A stretch of DNA of 64,000 nucleotides from DATHWB01 sp040880725. GTDB lineage: Bacteria > Actinomycetota > Acidimicrobiia > Spongiisociales > ZC4RG35. Below are positions 43,318 to 52,391 of the stretch, one piece after another. The translations under genes and the position numbers were made by a program. The notes beneath the pieces are model-generated. The model was not told the DNA's origin. It saw only the letters and a list, made by a program, of their open reading frames with translations, and did not search any database. The stretch covers positions 1-64,000 of the forward strand of contig JBBDHV010000047.1 in assembly GCA_040880725.1 (NCBI GenBank), given 5' to 3'. The stretch's first letter is position 1. Each line of letters opens with the position of its first letter.

Positions 43318-44630
43318 CCCGAACGATCTGGTGCGAGTACGCCTGGCTGGGCGGATCCGAGCCCCGGACTTCGGTGCTCGTCCAGATCGACAACGGCCGG
43401 TTCACCAGCATCACTGCGGACATGGCGCCGGATGACGCTGAGCGCCGTCCCGGCCTGACTCTTCCGGGTTTCGCCAACGGCCACAGCCATGCCTTTCACC
43501 GCGCCCTGCGGGGACGCACCCAGGACGGAGCAGGCGACTTCTGGGCGTGGCGAACGCAGATGTACCGACTGGCGGGAAGACTCGACCCCGCGGCCTACTT
43601 TCGACTCGCTCGGGCGACCTTCTCGGAGATGGTGCTCGCCGGATACACGACGGTCGGCGAATTCCACTACCTCCACCACGGACCCGCGGGACGCCCGTAC
43701 GACGACCGAAACGAGATGGGCCACACCGTGCTGGCGGCTGCCAAGGACGCAGGGATTCGTCTGACGCTGCTCGACACGTGCTACCTGCATGGAGGATTCG
43801 ATCGACCCCTCGACGTGGTGCAGCGACGGTTCGGAGATGACTCGGTCGATGCCTGGGCGACGCGCATGACCGAGCTCCGACCCACCGATGCCGCGCGGAT
43901 CGGTGCCGCGGTGCATTCGGTTCGAGCGTGCACGCCCGACGAGATCGCCGGAGTCGTGGCTGCGAGCGAAGGCCGCCCCCTCCACGCCCACGTCTCCGAA
44001 CAGCCCGCGGAGAACGAAGGCTGTCAGGCTGCGTTCGGGCGCACGCCGACACGCGTCTTCGCCGACGCCGGAGCACTCGACCGACGTTTCACCGCAGTCC
44101 ACGGCACCCATCTGACCGACGACGACCGCGTGCTCCTGGGCGGCGCGCACTCCACCGTGTGCGTCTGTGCCAGCACAGAACGAGATCTGGCGGACGGCAT
44201 CGGGGATGTCCCGGCATTGGTAGGCGCAGGCGCACGGATCTCGATCGGAAGCGACTCCAATGCCGTCATCGACGCCTTCGACGAGAGCCGCAGCCTCGAG
44301 CTGAACGAACGGCTCCGAACCGGGAGACGCGGCCACCTGACCATCGACCAGCTGCTGGATGCGCTCACCGACCATGCGTCCCTTGGATGGGACGACGCCG
44401 GGAAGATCACCGTCGGCAATCGCGCCGATCTGGTGACACTCGACCTGGGCTCGGTACGCCTGGCAGGATCGAGTGTCGCAACCATGCTCACCACCGCCGT
44501 TCACGCTGCCGACCCCGCGGACGTCACAACCGTGACGATCGATGGCGTGGATCGAGTGACCGATCGCCGGTATCAGGCAGGCGACGTGGGCCGGGAGTTC
44601 GCGGAGCTCATCCCGAGGCTGTTTCCGTGA
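43314..44630 (+). CDS. hutF: Formimidoylglutamate deiminase
   Basis: Amidohydrolase that converts N-formimino-L-glutamate to N-formyl-L-glutamate and ammonia, marking the five-step HutF-type route. The 438 residues carry the metal motif NGHSHAFHRALRG (His57, His59), the HAHVSEQPAENE segment specific to HutF, HGTHL and the metal Asp in IGSDSN. It overlaps both hutH and hutI. Its product needs a deformylase (HutG), which is not found in classical form in the window; see the gene at 47473. Confidence 0.93.
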   Translation: MTRTIWCEYAWLGGSEPRTSVLVQIDNGRFTSITADMAPDDAERRPGLTLPGFANGHSHAFHRALRGRTQDGAGDFWAWRTQMYRLAGRLDPAAYFRLARATFSEMVLAGYTTVGEFHYLHHGPAGRPYDDRNEMGHTVLAAAKDAGIRLTLLDTCYLHGGFDRPLDVVQRRFGDDSVDAWATRMTELRPTDAARIGAAVHSVRACTPDEIAGVVAASEGRPLHAHVSEQPAENEGCQAAFGRTPTRVFADAGALDRRFTAVHGTHLTDDDRVLLGGAHSTVCVCASTERDLADGIGDVPALVGAGARISIGSDSNAVIDAFDESRSLELNERLRTGRRGHLTIDQLLDALTDHASLGWDDAGKITVGNRADLVTLDLGSVRLAGSSVATMLTTAVHAADPADVTTVTIDGVDRVTDRRYQAGDVGREFAELIPRLFP

Positions 44631-45817
44631 GTCTCGTGATCGACCGCATCGGGGAACTGATCACCAACGACGGCGAGCTCGGCGAGGGCGTACTCGGCGT
44701 CAGGCGCGATGCCGCCGTCGTTGTCGAAGACGGTCGAATCGCCGCGGTCGGCGACGCAGGACAGCTCGTCGCCGACACCCGCATCGACGCCGCCGGATCC
44801 GCAGTGCTCCCCGGGTTCGTCGACAGCCACACCCACATGGTCTTCGCCGGCGACCGGGCGTCCGAGTTCGCCGCCCGCATGGCGGGCGAGCCGTACACCG
44901 CGTCCGGCATCGCCGGGACGGTGGCCGCCACCCGGGCGGCCTCGGACACCGAGCTGAGCGCCGGCGTCGGGCGCCGATTGGCCCAGGCCCGTGAAAGTGG
45001 GACCACCCACGTCGAAGTGAAGTCGGGATACGGGCTCACCGTCGATGCCGAAGCGCGCCTGTTGCGGCTGGCCGAGGCCGTGACCGAGGACACCACCTTT
45101 CTCGGCGCCCATGTCGTCCCTCCCGAGTACGACGGCCGCGACGACGAGTACGTCTCTCTCGTGACCGGGGCGATGCTGCGGGCGTGTGCGCCCCACGCCC
45201 GCTGGATCGACGTCTTCTGCGAGGAGGGCGCCTTCGACGCAGACCAGAGTCGGGCGATCCTCGAGGCCGGGTCCGCTGCGGGGCTCGGACTCCGGGTACA
45301 CGCCAACCAACTCGGGCCGGGTCCGGGGGTACGGCTGGCGGTGGAGTTGGGAGCGGCATCCGCCGACCACTGCACCCACCTCACCGGCCGAGACATCGAC
45401 GCGCTGGCAGGCTCAGAGACGGTTGCCACGTTTCTTCCTGCGGCCGACTACTCCACCCGCCAGCCCTACCCGGATGCTCGTCGCGCGATCGACGCCGGCG
45501 TGTCGGTCGCCCTCGCATCCAACTGCAACCCCGGTTCGTCGAACACCACGTCAATTCCGTTCTGTCTGGGCCTCGCCGTCCGCGAGATGGGAATGACCGC
45601 CGCCGAGGCCATCAGGGCAGCCACAGTCGGCGGCGCGACAGCCCTCCGGCGCACCGACATCGGGCGGATCGCCGTCGGAACCCGCGCCGACCTCCAGCTC
45701 CTGGACGCTCCCAGCCATGCCCACCTCATCTATCAGCCCGGGGTGCCGCTCACCGCGCTCACATTGGTCGGCGGGGACGTCGTGTTCCGCCGGCATCACT
45801 CGACGGGAGGTTCCTGA
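44627..45817 (+). CDS. hutI: Imidazolonepropionase
   Basis: Hydrolyses imidazolone-5-propanoate to N-formimino-L-glutamate. The 396-residue amidohydrolase has the metal-binding DSHTHMVF (His68, His70), the substrate segment TTHVEVKSGYGL, HANQLG and ASNCNPGSS. The GTG start at 44627 overlaps the hutF stop. The longer frame upstream is inside hutF and not coding. It abuts hutU directly. Confidence 0.95.
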   Translation: MSLVIDRIGELITNDGELGEGVLGVRRDAAVVVEDGRIAAVGDAGQLVADTRIDAAGSAVLPGFVDSHTHMVFAGDRASEFAARMAGEPYTASGIAGTVAATRAASDTELSAGVGRRLAQARESGTTHVEVKSGYGLTVDAEARLLRLAEAVTEDTTFLGAHVVPPEYDGRDDEYVSLVTGAMLRACAPHARWIDVFCEEGAFDADQSRAILEAGSAAGLGLRVHANQLGPGPGVRLAVELGAASADHCTHLTGRDIDALAGSETVATFLPAADYSTRQPYPDARRAIDAGVSVALASNCNPGSSNTTSIPFCLGLAVREMGMTAAEAIRAATVGGATALRRTDIGRIAVGTRADLQLLDAPSHAHLIYQPGVPLTALTLVGGDVVFRRHHSTGGS

Positions 45818-47470
45818 ATGGGTCCGCGAACGATCACTGCTCCGACCGGCGCCGAACTCACGTGCCGCGGTTGGCAACAGGAGGCGGCGTTCCGCATGCT
45901 GCAGAACAATTTGGACCCCGACGTGGCGGAGCGGCCCGACGATCTCGTCGTGTATGGCGGCACCGGCAAGGCGGCCCGAAGCTGGGAGGCGCTCGACGCC
46001 ATGCTCCGCACCCTCACCACACTGGCGGACGACGAGACGATGCTCGTTCAGTCGGGCAAGCCGGTCGGTGTCATGCGGACCCACGAGTGGGCGCCGCGGG
46101 TGTTGATCGCCAACTCGAACCTGGTTCCCGAATGGGCGAACTGGGACGAGTTTCGGAGGCTCGAAGGACTCGGGTTGACGATGTACGGGCAGATGACCGC
46201 AGGGTCGTGGATCTACATCGGGACCCAGGGAATCCTGCAGGGAACCTACGAGTGCTTCGCCGCCATCGGTCGCAAGCGGTTCGGCGGCTCCCTGGCAGGG
46301 ACGATCACGGTGACGGCGGGCCTCGGTGGGATGGGAGGCGCGCAACCTCTCGCCGTCACGATGAACGACGGCGTCGCCCTCTGTGTCGAAGTCGACCCAG
46401 CGAGGGCCCAGCGGCGCGTGGAGACTCGATATCTCGATGTGGTCGCCGACGACTACGCCCACGCCGTAAGACTGTGCACCGCCGCCCGAACCGACAAGCG
46501 CGCGCTCTCGGTCGGTCTGGTGGGCAACGCCGCGTCGGTGCTGCCCCGCCTCCTCGCCGATGGCTTCGCAGCCGACATCGTGACCGACCAGACGTCCGCC
46601 CATGACCCCCTCAGCTACGTTCCGGCGGATCTCACGCCCGAGGCGGCAACACGCCTCGCCCGGGAGGAGCCGGCCGAGTACGTACGCCGATCCCGAGCGT
46701 CGATGGTGAGCCATGTCGAAGCGATGGTCGGCTTCCTGGACGCCGGTGCGGAGGTCTTCGACTACGGCAACAGCCTCCGTGCCGAAGCCGCCCTCGGGGG
46801 TTACGACCGGGCGTTCGACTATCCCGGGTTCCTCCCCGCCTACATCCGTCCGCTCTTCTGTGAAGGCAAGGGCCCATTCCGTTGGGTCGCTCTCTCCGGG
46901 GATCCGGCGGACATCGCCGCCACGGACCGTGCCGTGCTCGATGAGTTCGGGGACGACGAGGACCTGGCACGCTGGATCCAACTGGCGGGAGAACGAGTCG
47001 CGTTTCAAGGCTTGCCGGCGAGGATCTGCTGGCTCGGCTACGGGGAGCGGCACCGCCTCGGCCTGCGCTTCAACGAGATGGTGCGGCGAGGGGAGATCTC
47101 GGCGCCGATCGTGATCGGGCGGGACCATCTCGACTCCGGATCGGTGGCATCCCCGTACCGCGAGACCGAGGACATGGCAGATGGATCCGATGCAATCGCC
47201 GACTGGCCGCTGCTCAACGGACTCGTGAACACTGCGTCCGGTGCGACCTGGGTCAGCATCCATCATGGGGGCGGGGTCGGAATCGGCCGCTCCATCCACG
47301 CAGGGCAAGTGTGTGTCGCCGACGGAACCGAACTCGCGGACCGCAAGCTCGAACGCGTTCTCACCAACGACCCCGGAATGGGGGTCATCCGACATGTCGA
47401 CGCCGGATACCCCGAGGCAATCGAGGTCGCGTCGGCCCGTGGGGTGCGCGTCCCGATGGCGGAGGGCTGA
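45818..47470 (+). CDS. hutU: Urocanate hydratase
   Basis: Adds water to urocanate to give imidazolone propionate, using tightly bound NAD+ as an electrophile. The 550 residues include YGGTGKAARSWEAL, TYECFAAIGRKRFGG, the NAD-binding GLGGMGGAQPLA and DQTSAHDPLSYVP. The conserved Cys in the C-terminal segment near FCEGKGPFRW is present. ATG follows hutI with no gap. It is followed after 2 bp by the deformylase-like gene. Confidence 0.96.
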   Translation: MGPRTITAPTGAELTCRGWQQEAAFRMLQNNLDPDVAERPDDLVVYGGTGKAARSWEALDAMLRTLTTLADDETMLVQSGKPVGVMRTHEWAPRVLIANSNLVPEWANWDEFRRLEGLGLTMYGQMTAGSWIYIGTQGILQGTYECFAAIGRKRFGGSLAGTITVTAGLGGMGGAQPLAVTMNDGVALCVEVDPARAQRRVETRYLDVVADDYAHAVRLCTAARTDKRALSVGLVGNAASVLPRLLADGFAADIVTDQTSAHDPLSYVPADLTPEAATRLAREEPAEYVRRSRASMVSHVEAMVGFLDAGAEVFDYGNSLRAEAALGGYDRAFDYPGFLPAYIRPLFCEGKGPFRWVALSGDPADIAATDRAVLDEFGDDEDLARWIQLAGERVAFQGLPARICWLGYGERHRLGLRFNEMVRRGEISAPIVIGRDHLDSGSVASPYRETEDMADGSDAIADWPLLNGLVNTASGATWVSIHHGGGVGIGRSIHAGQVCVADGTELADRKLERVLTNDPGMGVIRHVDAGYPEAIEVASARGVRVPMAEG

Positions 47471-47472
47471 GC

Positions 47473-48042
47473 ATGGCCGTGCGTCCGATCACCCCCATCG
47501 GTCACCCGGTGCTGCGCACTCCTACCCGCGACGTCACCCCCGAAGAACTCGCCTCCGTCGAGATCCAGACCCTGATCGATGACCTGATCGACACGATGCG
47601 CGAGGCCAATGGCGCGGGCATCGCCGCCAACCAGGTCTTCGAGGATGTTCGTATCGCCACCATCGAAGTCACCGAGAATCCCCGATACCCCTACAAGCCA
47701 CCCATCCCGCTCACCGTCATCGTCAACCCGAGTTGGACCGCCGTCGACGACGAGACGGTCACGATCAATGAAGGTTGCCTCTCGGTGCCGCTGCGAGGAG
47801 ACCTTCAGCGAAGCGTCACGATCGAAGTCAGCTACCTGGATCGACACGGCACACCGCAGCGCGAGATACGGCGCGGACTGACCGCAGGGACGTTCCAACA
47901 CGAGATCGACCACCTGGACGGCCGGCTGATCGTCGACCGCATCGACCCTCGCACCCTGGCCACGTGGGAGCAGTTCGAAACCCACCAGCGGGACGCATTC
48001 GTCGAACGAATCTCCCAATTCGTCGACCGGGTGGGCTCCTAG
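47473..48042 (+). CDS. def: Peptide-deformylase-family protein at the end of the hut operon
   Basis: The 189-residue product has all three deformylase motifs: GAGIAANQ (47-54), EGCLSVP (100-106, metal Cys102) and QHEIDH (142-147, metal His143/His147, catalytic Glu144). A normal housekeeping Def would remove formyl from nascent peptides. The position is telling: 2 bp after hutU, in an operon whose route makes N-formylglutamate and lacks hutG. It may deformylate N-formylglutamate. The PYKPPIPL loop before NPSW also occurs in actinobacterial and organellar deformylases, so sequence alone does not prove a new substrate. Its TAG stop overlaps repeat copy D. Confidence 0.88.
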   Translation: MAVRPITPIGHPVLRTPTRDVTPEELASVEIQTLIDDLIDTMREANGAGIAANQVFEDVRIATIEVTENPRYPYKPPIPLTVIVNPSWTAVDDETVTINEGCLSVPLRGDLQRSVTIEVSYLDRHGTPQREIRRGLTAGTFQHEIDHLDGRLIVDRIDPRTLATWEQFETHQRDAFVERISQFVDRVGS

Positions 48043-48082
48043 AGAAACTGTCGGCGAAGCCGGCCTGCCTATCCGCTGACCC
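48041..48082 (+). repeat. Partial hairpin element (copy D, right third)
   Basis: Starts within the TAG stop codon of the deformylase gene and contains AGAGAAAC, the CGGCGAAGCCG hairpin and the CCTATCCGCTGACC end. It matches the right part of the full copies, with one change in the first ten bases. The left two hairpins are missing. The rest of the gap to 48161 shows nothing else clear. Confidence 0.75.
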
Positions 48083-48161
48083 TGTGAGATACCGGATGTC
48101 GGATTGCCGGGCACCTAGTGTCGCCGCTCGGAGTGGTGGGGACCACGACGGAAGGGCAGGC

Positions 48162-49460
48162 ATGTCACGCGCGAGAACCACGACCGGTGCGGACCGGCTG
48201 CTTGCGCTGTTTCGGGACAACGTTCGGCGCACACGCGATCGCGGACTCTCCAACATCCACATCGAAGATGAGGTCTTGGTGCCCGGGCGCATCACCGTCG
48301 GTGGTCGAGAGGTCTTCAACTTCGGTGACTGCTCGTACCTCGGGATCGGCACTGACCAACGGCTCCGGGACGGCGCCCACCGGGCGATCGACCGCTTCGG
48401 GACATCGTATTCGTCCTCGATCGCCTACACCGCGGTCCCCCTCTATCGGGAGTTGAAGGAGCGCCTCGAGTTGATGATGGGCGCACCGACGGTCGTCGCA
48501 CCGACCACCACCCTCGCGCACGCTGCGGCTCTACCCGTGCTCGTGCAGAAGCACGATGTGGTGCTGATGGACTCGGCAGTCCACAACTCCGTACAGATGG
48601 CCAGCCGACTGCTGGTCGCGGACGGGATAGAGGTAGAAGTCGTCCGCCACGGCGACACCCAGACGCTCGAAGAGCGCGTCCGACTCATCGAGGAGACAGG
48701 TGCGCATCGCATTTGGTATCTCGCTGACGGGGTGTACTCGATGTCAGGTGGCACGGCTCCGTTCGACCGTCTCCCTGCACTGCTCGACGCCCATCCGACG
48801 CTATGGGCGTACGTCGACGATGCCCATGGCTTCTCATGGCACGGGCCCCGAGGACAGGGCCTGGCGCTCGCCAACATGGGATGGCACGATCGCCTCGTGA
48901 TATCGGCAGGGTTGTCGAAGTCCTTCGGCACAGCGGGGGGGATCGTCACCACCCCCGACCCCGATCTCGTGGAGCTGATCGAGATGTGCGGACCACCGCT
49001 TTCCTTCGGGGGCCCGATCGGACCGGCGGGATTAGGTGCCGGCATCGCCGCCGCCGACATCCACCTTTCCGAGGAGCTCGAGAGCCTTCAAGAGGCCGAG
49101 GCGGCTCGTATTCGACACACCCTCGGGGCCTGCGAGGAGTTGGGGATCCCGCTCGCATCGCGTGACGAGACCCCGATCTTTTTCGTCGAGGTCGGCGGCA
49201 TGCACGAAATGCTGGACATCGTCGAGCAGATGCTGCAGGACGGCTTCTACGTCAATGGGGCGATGTGGCCGATCGTGCCACACCGCCACGCGGGCATCCG
49301 TTTCACTGTGACGAACGCCATCGGGCCAGCCGCCATCGATGCGATGCTGGTCTCGCTGCAGCGACACATGGACGAGATGGGGATCGCCCACACGATCGAC
49401 ATACGTGGCGAGGACCCCGTGATCGAGCTCGCTGAGAGACCAATTCGCAAGGCCGATTGA
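48162..49460 (+). CDS. Alpha-oxoamine synthase family PLP enzyme (KBL/AONS/SPT-like)
   Basis: PLP-dependent enzyme of 432 residues in the family that condenses an amino acid with an acyl-CoA (2-amino-3-ketobutyrate ligase, 8-amino-7-oxononanoate synthase, serine palmitoyltransferase). Seen: GDCSYLGIG, the PLP Asp/His region WAYVDDAHGFSWHG (219-223 core) and Lys253 in SAGLSKSFGTAGG as Schiff-base lysine. The C-terminal tail is longer than in KBL. No biotin genes and no sphingolipid reductase are adjacent, so the acyl and amino-acid partners are open. It could feed a lipid or biotin-like route. Confidence 0.85.
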   Translation: MSRARTTTGADRLLALFRDNVRRTRDRGLSNIHIEDEVLVPGRITVGGREVFNFGDCSYLGIGTDQRLRDGAHRAIDRFGTSYSSSIAYTAVPLYRELKERLELMMGAPTVVAPTTTLAHAAALPVLVQKHDVVLMDSAVHNSVQMASRLLVADGIEVEVVRHGDTQTLEERVRLIEETGAHRIWYLADGVYSMSGGTAPFDRLPALLDAHPTLWAYVDDAHGFSWHGPRGQGLALANMGWHDRLVISAGLSKSFGTAGGIVTTPDPDLVELIEMCGPPLSFGGPIGPAGLGAGIAAADIHLSEELESLQEAEAARIRHTLGACEELGIPLASRDETPIFFVEVGGMHEMLDIVEQMLQDGFYVNGAMWPIVPHRHAGIRFTVTNAIGPAAIDAMLVSLQRHMDEMGIAHTIDIRGEDPVIELAERPIRKAD

Positions 49461-49499
49461 TTTCCTCAACAAGCCCGTCCAGCCGACCGATGCAACGTC

Positions 49500-51209
49500 G
49501 TGGACTTCGTCATCCCACAACCAGATACGCGTCACAAGCGGCTCGTCCTGTGGCTACTCGTGCCACTCGTCATGGGCCTTTCCGTCGCGACGTTCATCGT
49601 CCCCGAGCACATCGGTGAGTTGATCGGTGTTCCGACGATGGTTGTCGGACACACTCTGGCGGGGATCATGATGATCAGGGCCAGCCGGGGAGACACCCCC
49701 ACCGCGAGACCCTGGCGGTTGCTCGGTCTTGCCCTTCTCACCGCCGTGTCCGGATTGGTCGTGGTCGCCGCCATCGGAGGCGACGCGCCTGTGTTCGGAC
49801 CGGCCGATTCGCTCTTCCTCGGCGCCTACGTCCTCATCATCGTCGCTCTCGCTCAACTCGCCCGATCCGATCCCCAGGGACCGCCCTGGGGACTCACGAT
49901 GCTTGACGCCTTCGTCGGCGCCGTGGCCGCGACCGCCATCGTCTGGGAGGTCGTCCTCGGACAGATCGAGGGGATACAGGCCTCTTCGTTGGAGAGGGCG
50001 GGCTTGTCGCTCTATCCGATCCTCGATGTCGGAATCATCGTCGCCCTCACGTTGGTTGCTCTCCGACGAAGCAACTACCGCTTCGACCCGCGTGTGGCAT
50101 TCATCGCGGTTGGAATGGTGTTCCAGGTCGTCGCCGACATCCTCTACCTCCGAGAAGGGGTTCTGGCCGCGGACTTCCAGGATGCGCAGCCCCGATTCGG
50201 ACTGTTCGTGGCTGCCTCCGCGTGCTACCTGGGAGCTGCGGCGTTCATCGACCGTGCGCCGGCCCGGCGTGAGTTTCCCGACCGCGAGACCCCGCTGTGG
50301 GCACTCATCTGGCCATACCTCATTGCCGCTGCCCTCGTCCCCCTCCACGTCCTGCGCCTCAATGGACTTCTCGATGACCTCGGGAGCAATGGCGTGGCGT
50401 CGAGCGAGACAACGCAGATCCGCGTCGTGCTCTTCGCACTCCTGCTCGTCGGAGTCTTGATCGTCGTCCGGCAGGCAGTTGCCATCAGGCACAACCGCTC
50501 TCGAATCGAGCGCCAGCGGCGCGAGCTCATCTCGTCGGTGTCGCACGAACTACGCACACCTCTCACTGCGGTGGTCGGGTTCCTCCACGTCCTCGACGAA
50601 GACTCGGGTGCCTTCACGCCTGCTGAGCAAGAGTCGATGATGCGCGAGATCAACCTTCAGGCGAAGCACATGTCGCGCACGGTCACCGACCTGATCACCC
50701 TCGCACGCGACGGCGGAGCGAACCTCATGGTTCGCAGCGCCGAGGCAAACCTCGCCGACATCATCGACTCTGCGAGCAGCGAGGCAGCCGGCAGCGTGTG
50801 CACAGCGGATGTGGACGATCACGTACTCCACGTGGACGCCGGGCGCCTCGAGCAGGCGATCGGCCACCTTCTTGCCAACGCACGTAAGTACGGTGGCGGC
50901 CGCGTGCATCTTCGCGCCGGAGTGCAGGGAGGAACGCTGACGATCGAGGTGCACGACGACGGGCCGGGGGTGCTCACGAAGTACCTGAGTTCAGTGTGGA
51001 AGCAGTTCGACCGAGGCGAGCGACGGTTGGACTCGACGAACCCGGGTCTCGGCATCGGTTTGGCCATCGTGCGGGCCGTCGCGGCGGCGCACGGCGGGAC
51101 CGCCGAGTACCGGCGATCCGAACTGCTCGGTGGATCGTGCTTCTCGATCGTCATGCCGGCCAACACCCGCACCGGCGCTCCCTGGATCCGGGAACTCACC
51201 GCCCGCTGA
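49500..51209 (+). CDS. Orphan sensor histidine kinase with eight membrane helices
   Basis: The 569-residue kinase has an N-terminal membrane region (about 15-325) with around eight hydrophobic segments and short loops, then a HisKA H-box SVSHELRTPL with His349 and an HATPase domain with DDGPGV and LGIGLAIVRAVAAAHGG. No PAS or HAMP is evident, so sensing is likely within the membrane. It starts with GTG at 49500. No response regulator lies beside it; purC follows 64 bp later with its own promoter. The stimulus is unknown. Confidence 0.86.
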   Translation: MDFVIPQPDTRHKRLVLWLLVPLVMGLSVATFIVPEHIGELIGVPTMVVGHTLAGIMMIRASRGDTPTARPWRLLGLALLTAVSGLVVVAAIGGDAPVFGPADSLFLGAYVLIIVALAQLARSDPQGPPWGLTMLDAFVGAVAATAIVWEVVLGQIEGIQASSLERAGLSLYPILDVGIIVALTLVALRRSNYRFDPRVAFIAVGMVFQVVADILYLREGVLAADFQDAQPRFGLFVAASACYLGAAAFIDRAPARREFPDRETPLWALIWPYLIAAALVPLHVLRLNGLLDDLGSNGVASSETTQIRVVLFALLLVGVLIVVRQAVAIRHNRSRIERQRRELISSVSHELRTPLTAVVGFLHVLDEDSGAFTPAEQESMMREINLQAKHMSRTVTDLITLARDGGANLMVRSAEANLADIIDSASSEAAGSVCTADVDDHVLHVDAGRLEQAIGHLLANARKYGGGRVHLRAGVQGGTLTIEVHDDGPGVLTKYLSSVWKQFDRGERRLDSTNPGLGIGLAIVRAVAAAHGGTAEYRRSELLGGSCFSIVMPANTRTGAPWIRELTAR

Positions 51210-51259
51210 GCGTTTTCGACGGGAGGCCGGGCAGTGGCCAGGGCCGGACGGTGCGCCGC

Positions 51260-51265
51260 TAGCCT
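51260..51265 (+). promoter_or_regulatory. -10 box of purC operon (leaderless)
   Basis: TAGCCT ends 8 nt before the GTG start of purC, with no Shine-Dalgarno. Confidence 0.45.
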
Positions 51266-51273
51266 GCGGACAC

Positions 51274-52152
51274 GTGCCGGCACTACCTCACGTCGCCTCG
51301 GGCAAGGTTCGGGAGATCTACGAGGTCGATGCCGACCACCTCCTCTTCGTTGCCACCGATCGCATCTCCGCCTACGACGTGATCCTCCCGACGGCGATCC
51401 CCGACAAAGGTCGGGTCCTCACCGGAGTGTCCCTGTTCTTCTTCGACCTGCTCGACACTCCCCACCACGTGGTGACCACCGACTTGGCAGGCCTGGGGCT
51501 GTCGGTGAGCGAAGCAGCCGACCTCCGGGGCCGGGCGATGGTGGTGGCCCGCGCAGACGTCCTTCCCATCGAGTGCGTCGTGCGCGGATACCTCTACGGG
51601 TCAGCCTGGCGGGAGTACGAATCGGGCGGAGGACCGACCACCGAAGGCCTGCCCCCCGGGTTGCGCCAAGCCGATCGGCTCCCCGCACCGGTCTTCACCC
51701 CTGCCACCAAGGCCGCCTCCGGCCATGACGAGAATCTCTCGGAATCCCAAGCGAGGAGCCTCGTGGGCGACACGGTGTACACCGAGGTCCGGAATCGCTC
51801 CATCGCCCTCTACGAGCGAGCCACGGCTCACGCCGCCGAACGGGGCGTGCTCCTGGCAGACACGAAGTTCGAGTTCGGTTTCGTCCACGGCGAGCTCACC
51901 CTCGTCGACGAAGTCCTCACCCCTGATTCCTCGCGGTGGTGGCCTGCCGCCGAGTGGTCACCGGGCGGTCCCGTCCCCAGCTTCGACAAGCAGTACGTTC
52001 GTGATTGGCTGGACTCCTCGGGTTGGGATCATCATCCACCCGCTCCAGCCCTCCCCGATGCGGTGGTCTCGGGGACGCGGTCTCGCTACATCGAGGCCTA
52101 CGAGGCGATCACCGGCAACGGTTTCGACGCATATCTGGAGGCGGCGACATGA
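51274..52152 (+). CDS. purC: Phosphoribosylaminoimidazole-succinocarboxamide synthase
   Basis: ATP-dependent ligation of CAIR and aspartate to SAICAR in de novo purine synthesis. The 292 residues carry SGKVREIY, VATDRISAYDV, IECVVRGYLYGSAW and LADTKFEFGF with LVDEVLTPDSSR. The GTG start at 51274 is placed by the TAGCCT box; a longer frame upstream lies in the kinase gene. Its stop overlaps purS (ATGA). It is the first of a tight purC-S-Q-L operon. Confidence 0.96.
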   Translation: MPALPHVASGKVREIYEVDADHLLFVATDRISAYDVILPTAIPDKGRVLTGVSLFFFDLLDTPHHVVTTDLAGLGLSVSEAADLRGRAMVVARADVLPIECVVRGYLYGSAWREYESGGGPTTEGLPPGLRQADRLPAPVFTPATKAASGHDENLSESQARSLVGDTVYTEVRNRSIALYERATAHAAERGVLLADTKFEFGFVHGELTLVDEVLTPDSSRWWPAAEWSPGGPVPSFDKQYVRDWLDSSGWDHHPPAPALPDAVVSGTRSRYIEAYEAITGNGFDAYLEAAT

Positions 52153-52391
52153 ACGTCACGGTGACCATTCGAAGGCGATCGGTGATCGCGGACCCGCACG
52201 GCGCCACCGTGGCCCGCGCGCTGGCCGACCTCGGCCACCAGGGGGTCCGCTCGTTGCGCATCGACCGGACCATTCATCTCGAGGTCGATGGGGAGGACCC
52301 GGAAACCGTCCGCGAACAGGTTGCGGCGATGTGCGAGCAACTCCTCGCCAACCCGGTGCTCGAGGACTACGAGATCACGGTGGACGCGTGA
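52149..52391 (+). CDS. purS: Phosphoribosylformylglycinamidine synthase subunit PurS
   Basis: Small 80-residue subunit that bridges PurQ and PurL in the three-part FGAM synthase. It shows the family pattern DPHGATVARALADLGHQGV, the charged middle and the ANPVLEDYEI end. It overlaps purC and purQ by 4 bp each. Confidence 0.94.
   Translation: MNVTVTIRRRSVIADPHGATVARALADLGHQGVRSLRIDRTIHLEVDGEDPETVREQVAAMCEQLLANPVLEDYEITVDA

Noticed and set aside
45551..47395. 614-codon minus-strand frame opposite hutI and hutU
   Set aside because: Antisense to two clear hut genes; no domain is visible.
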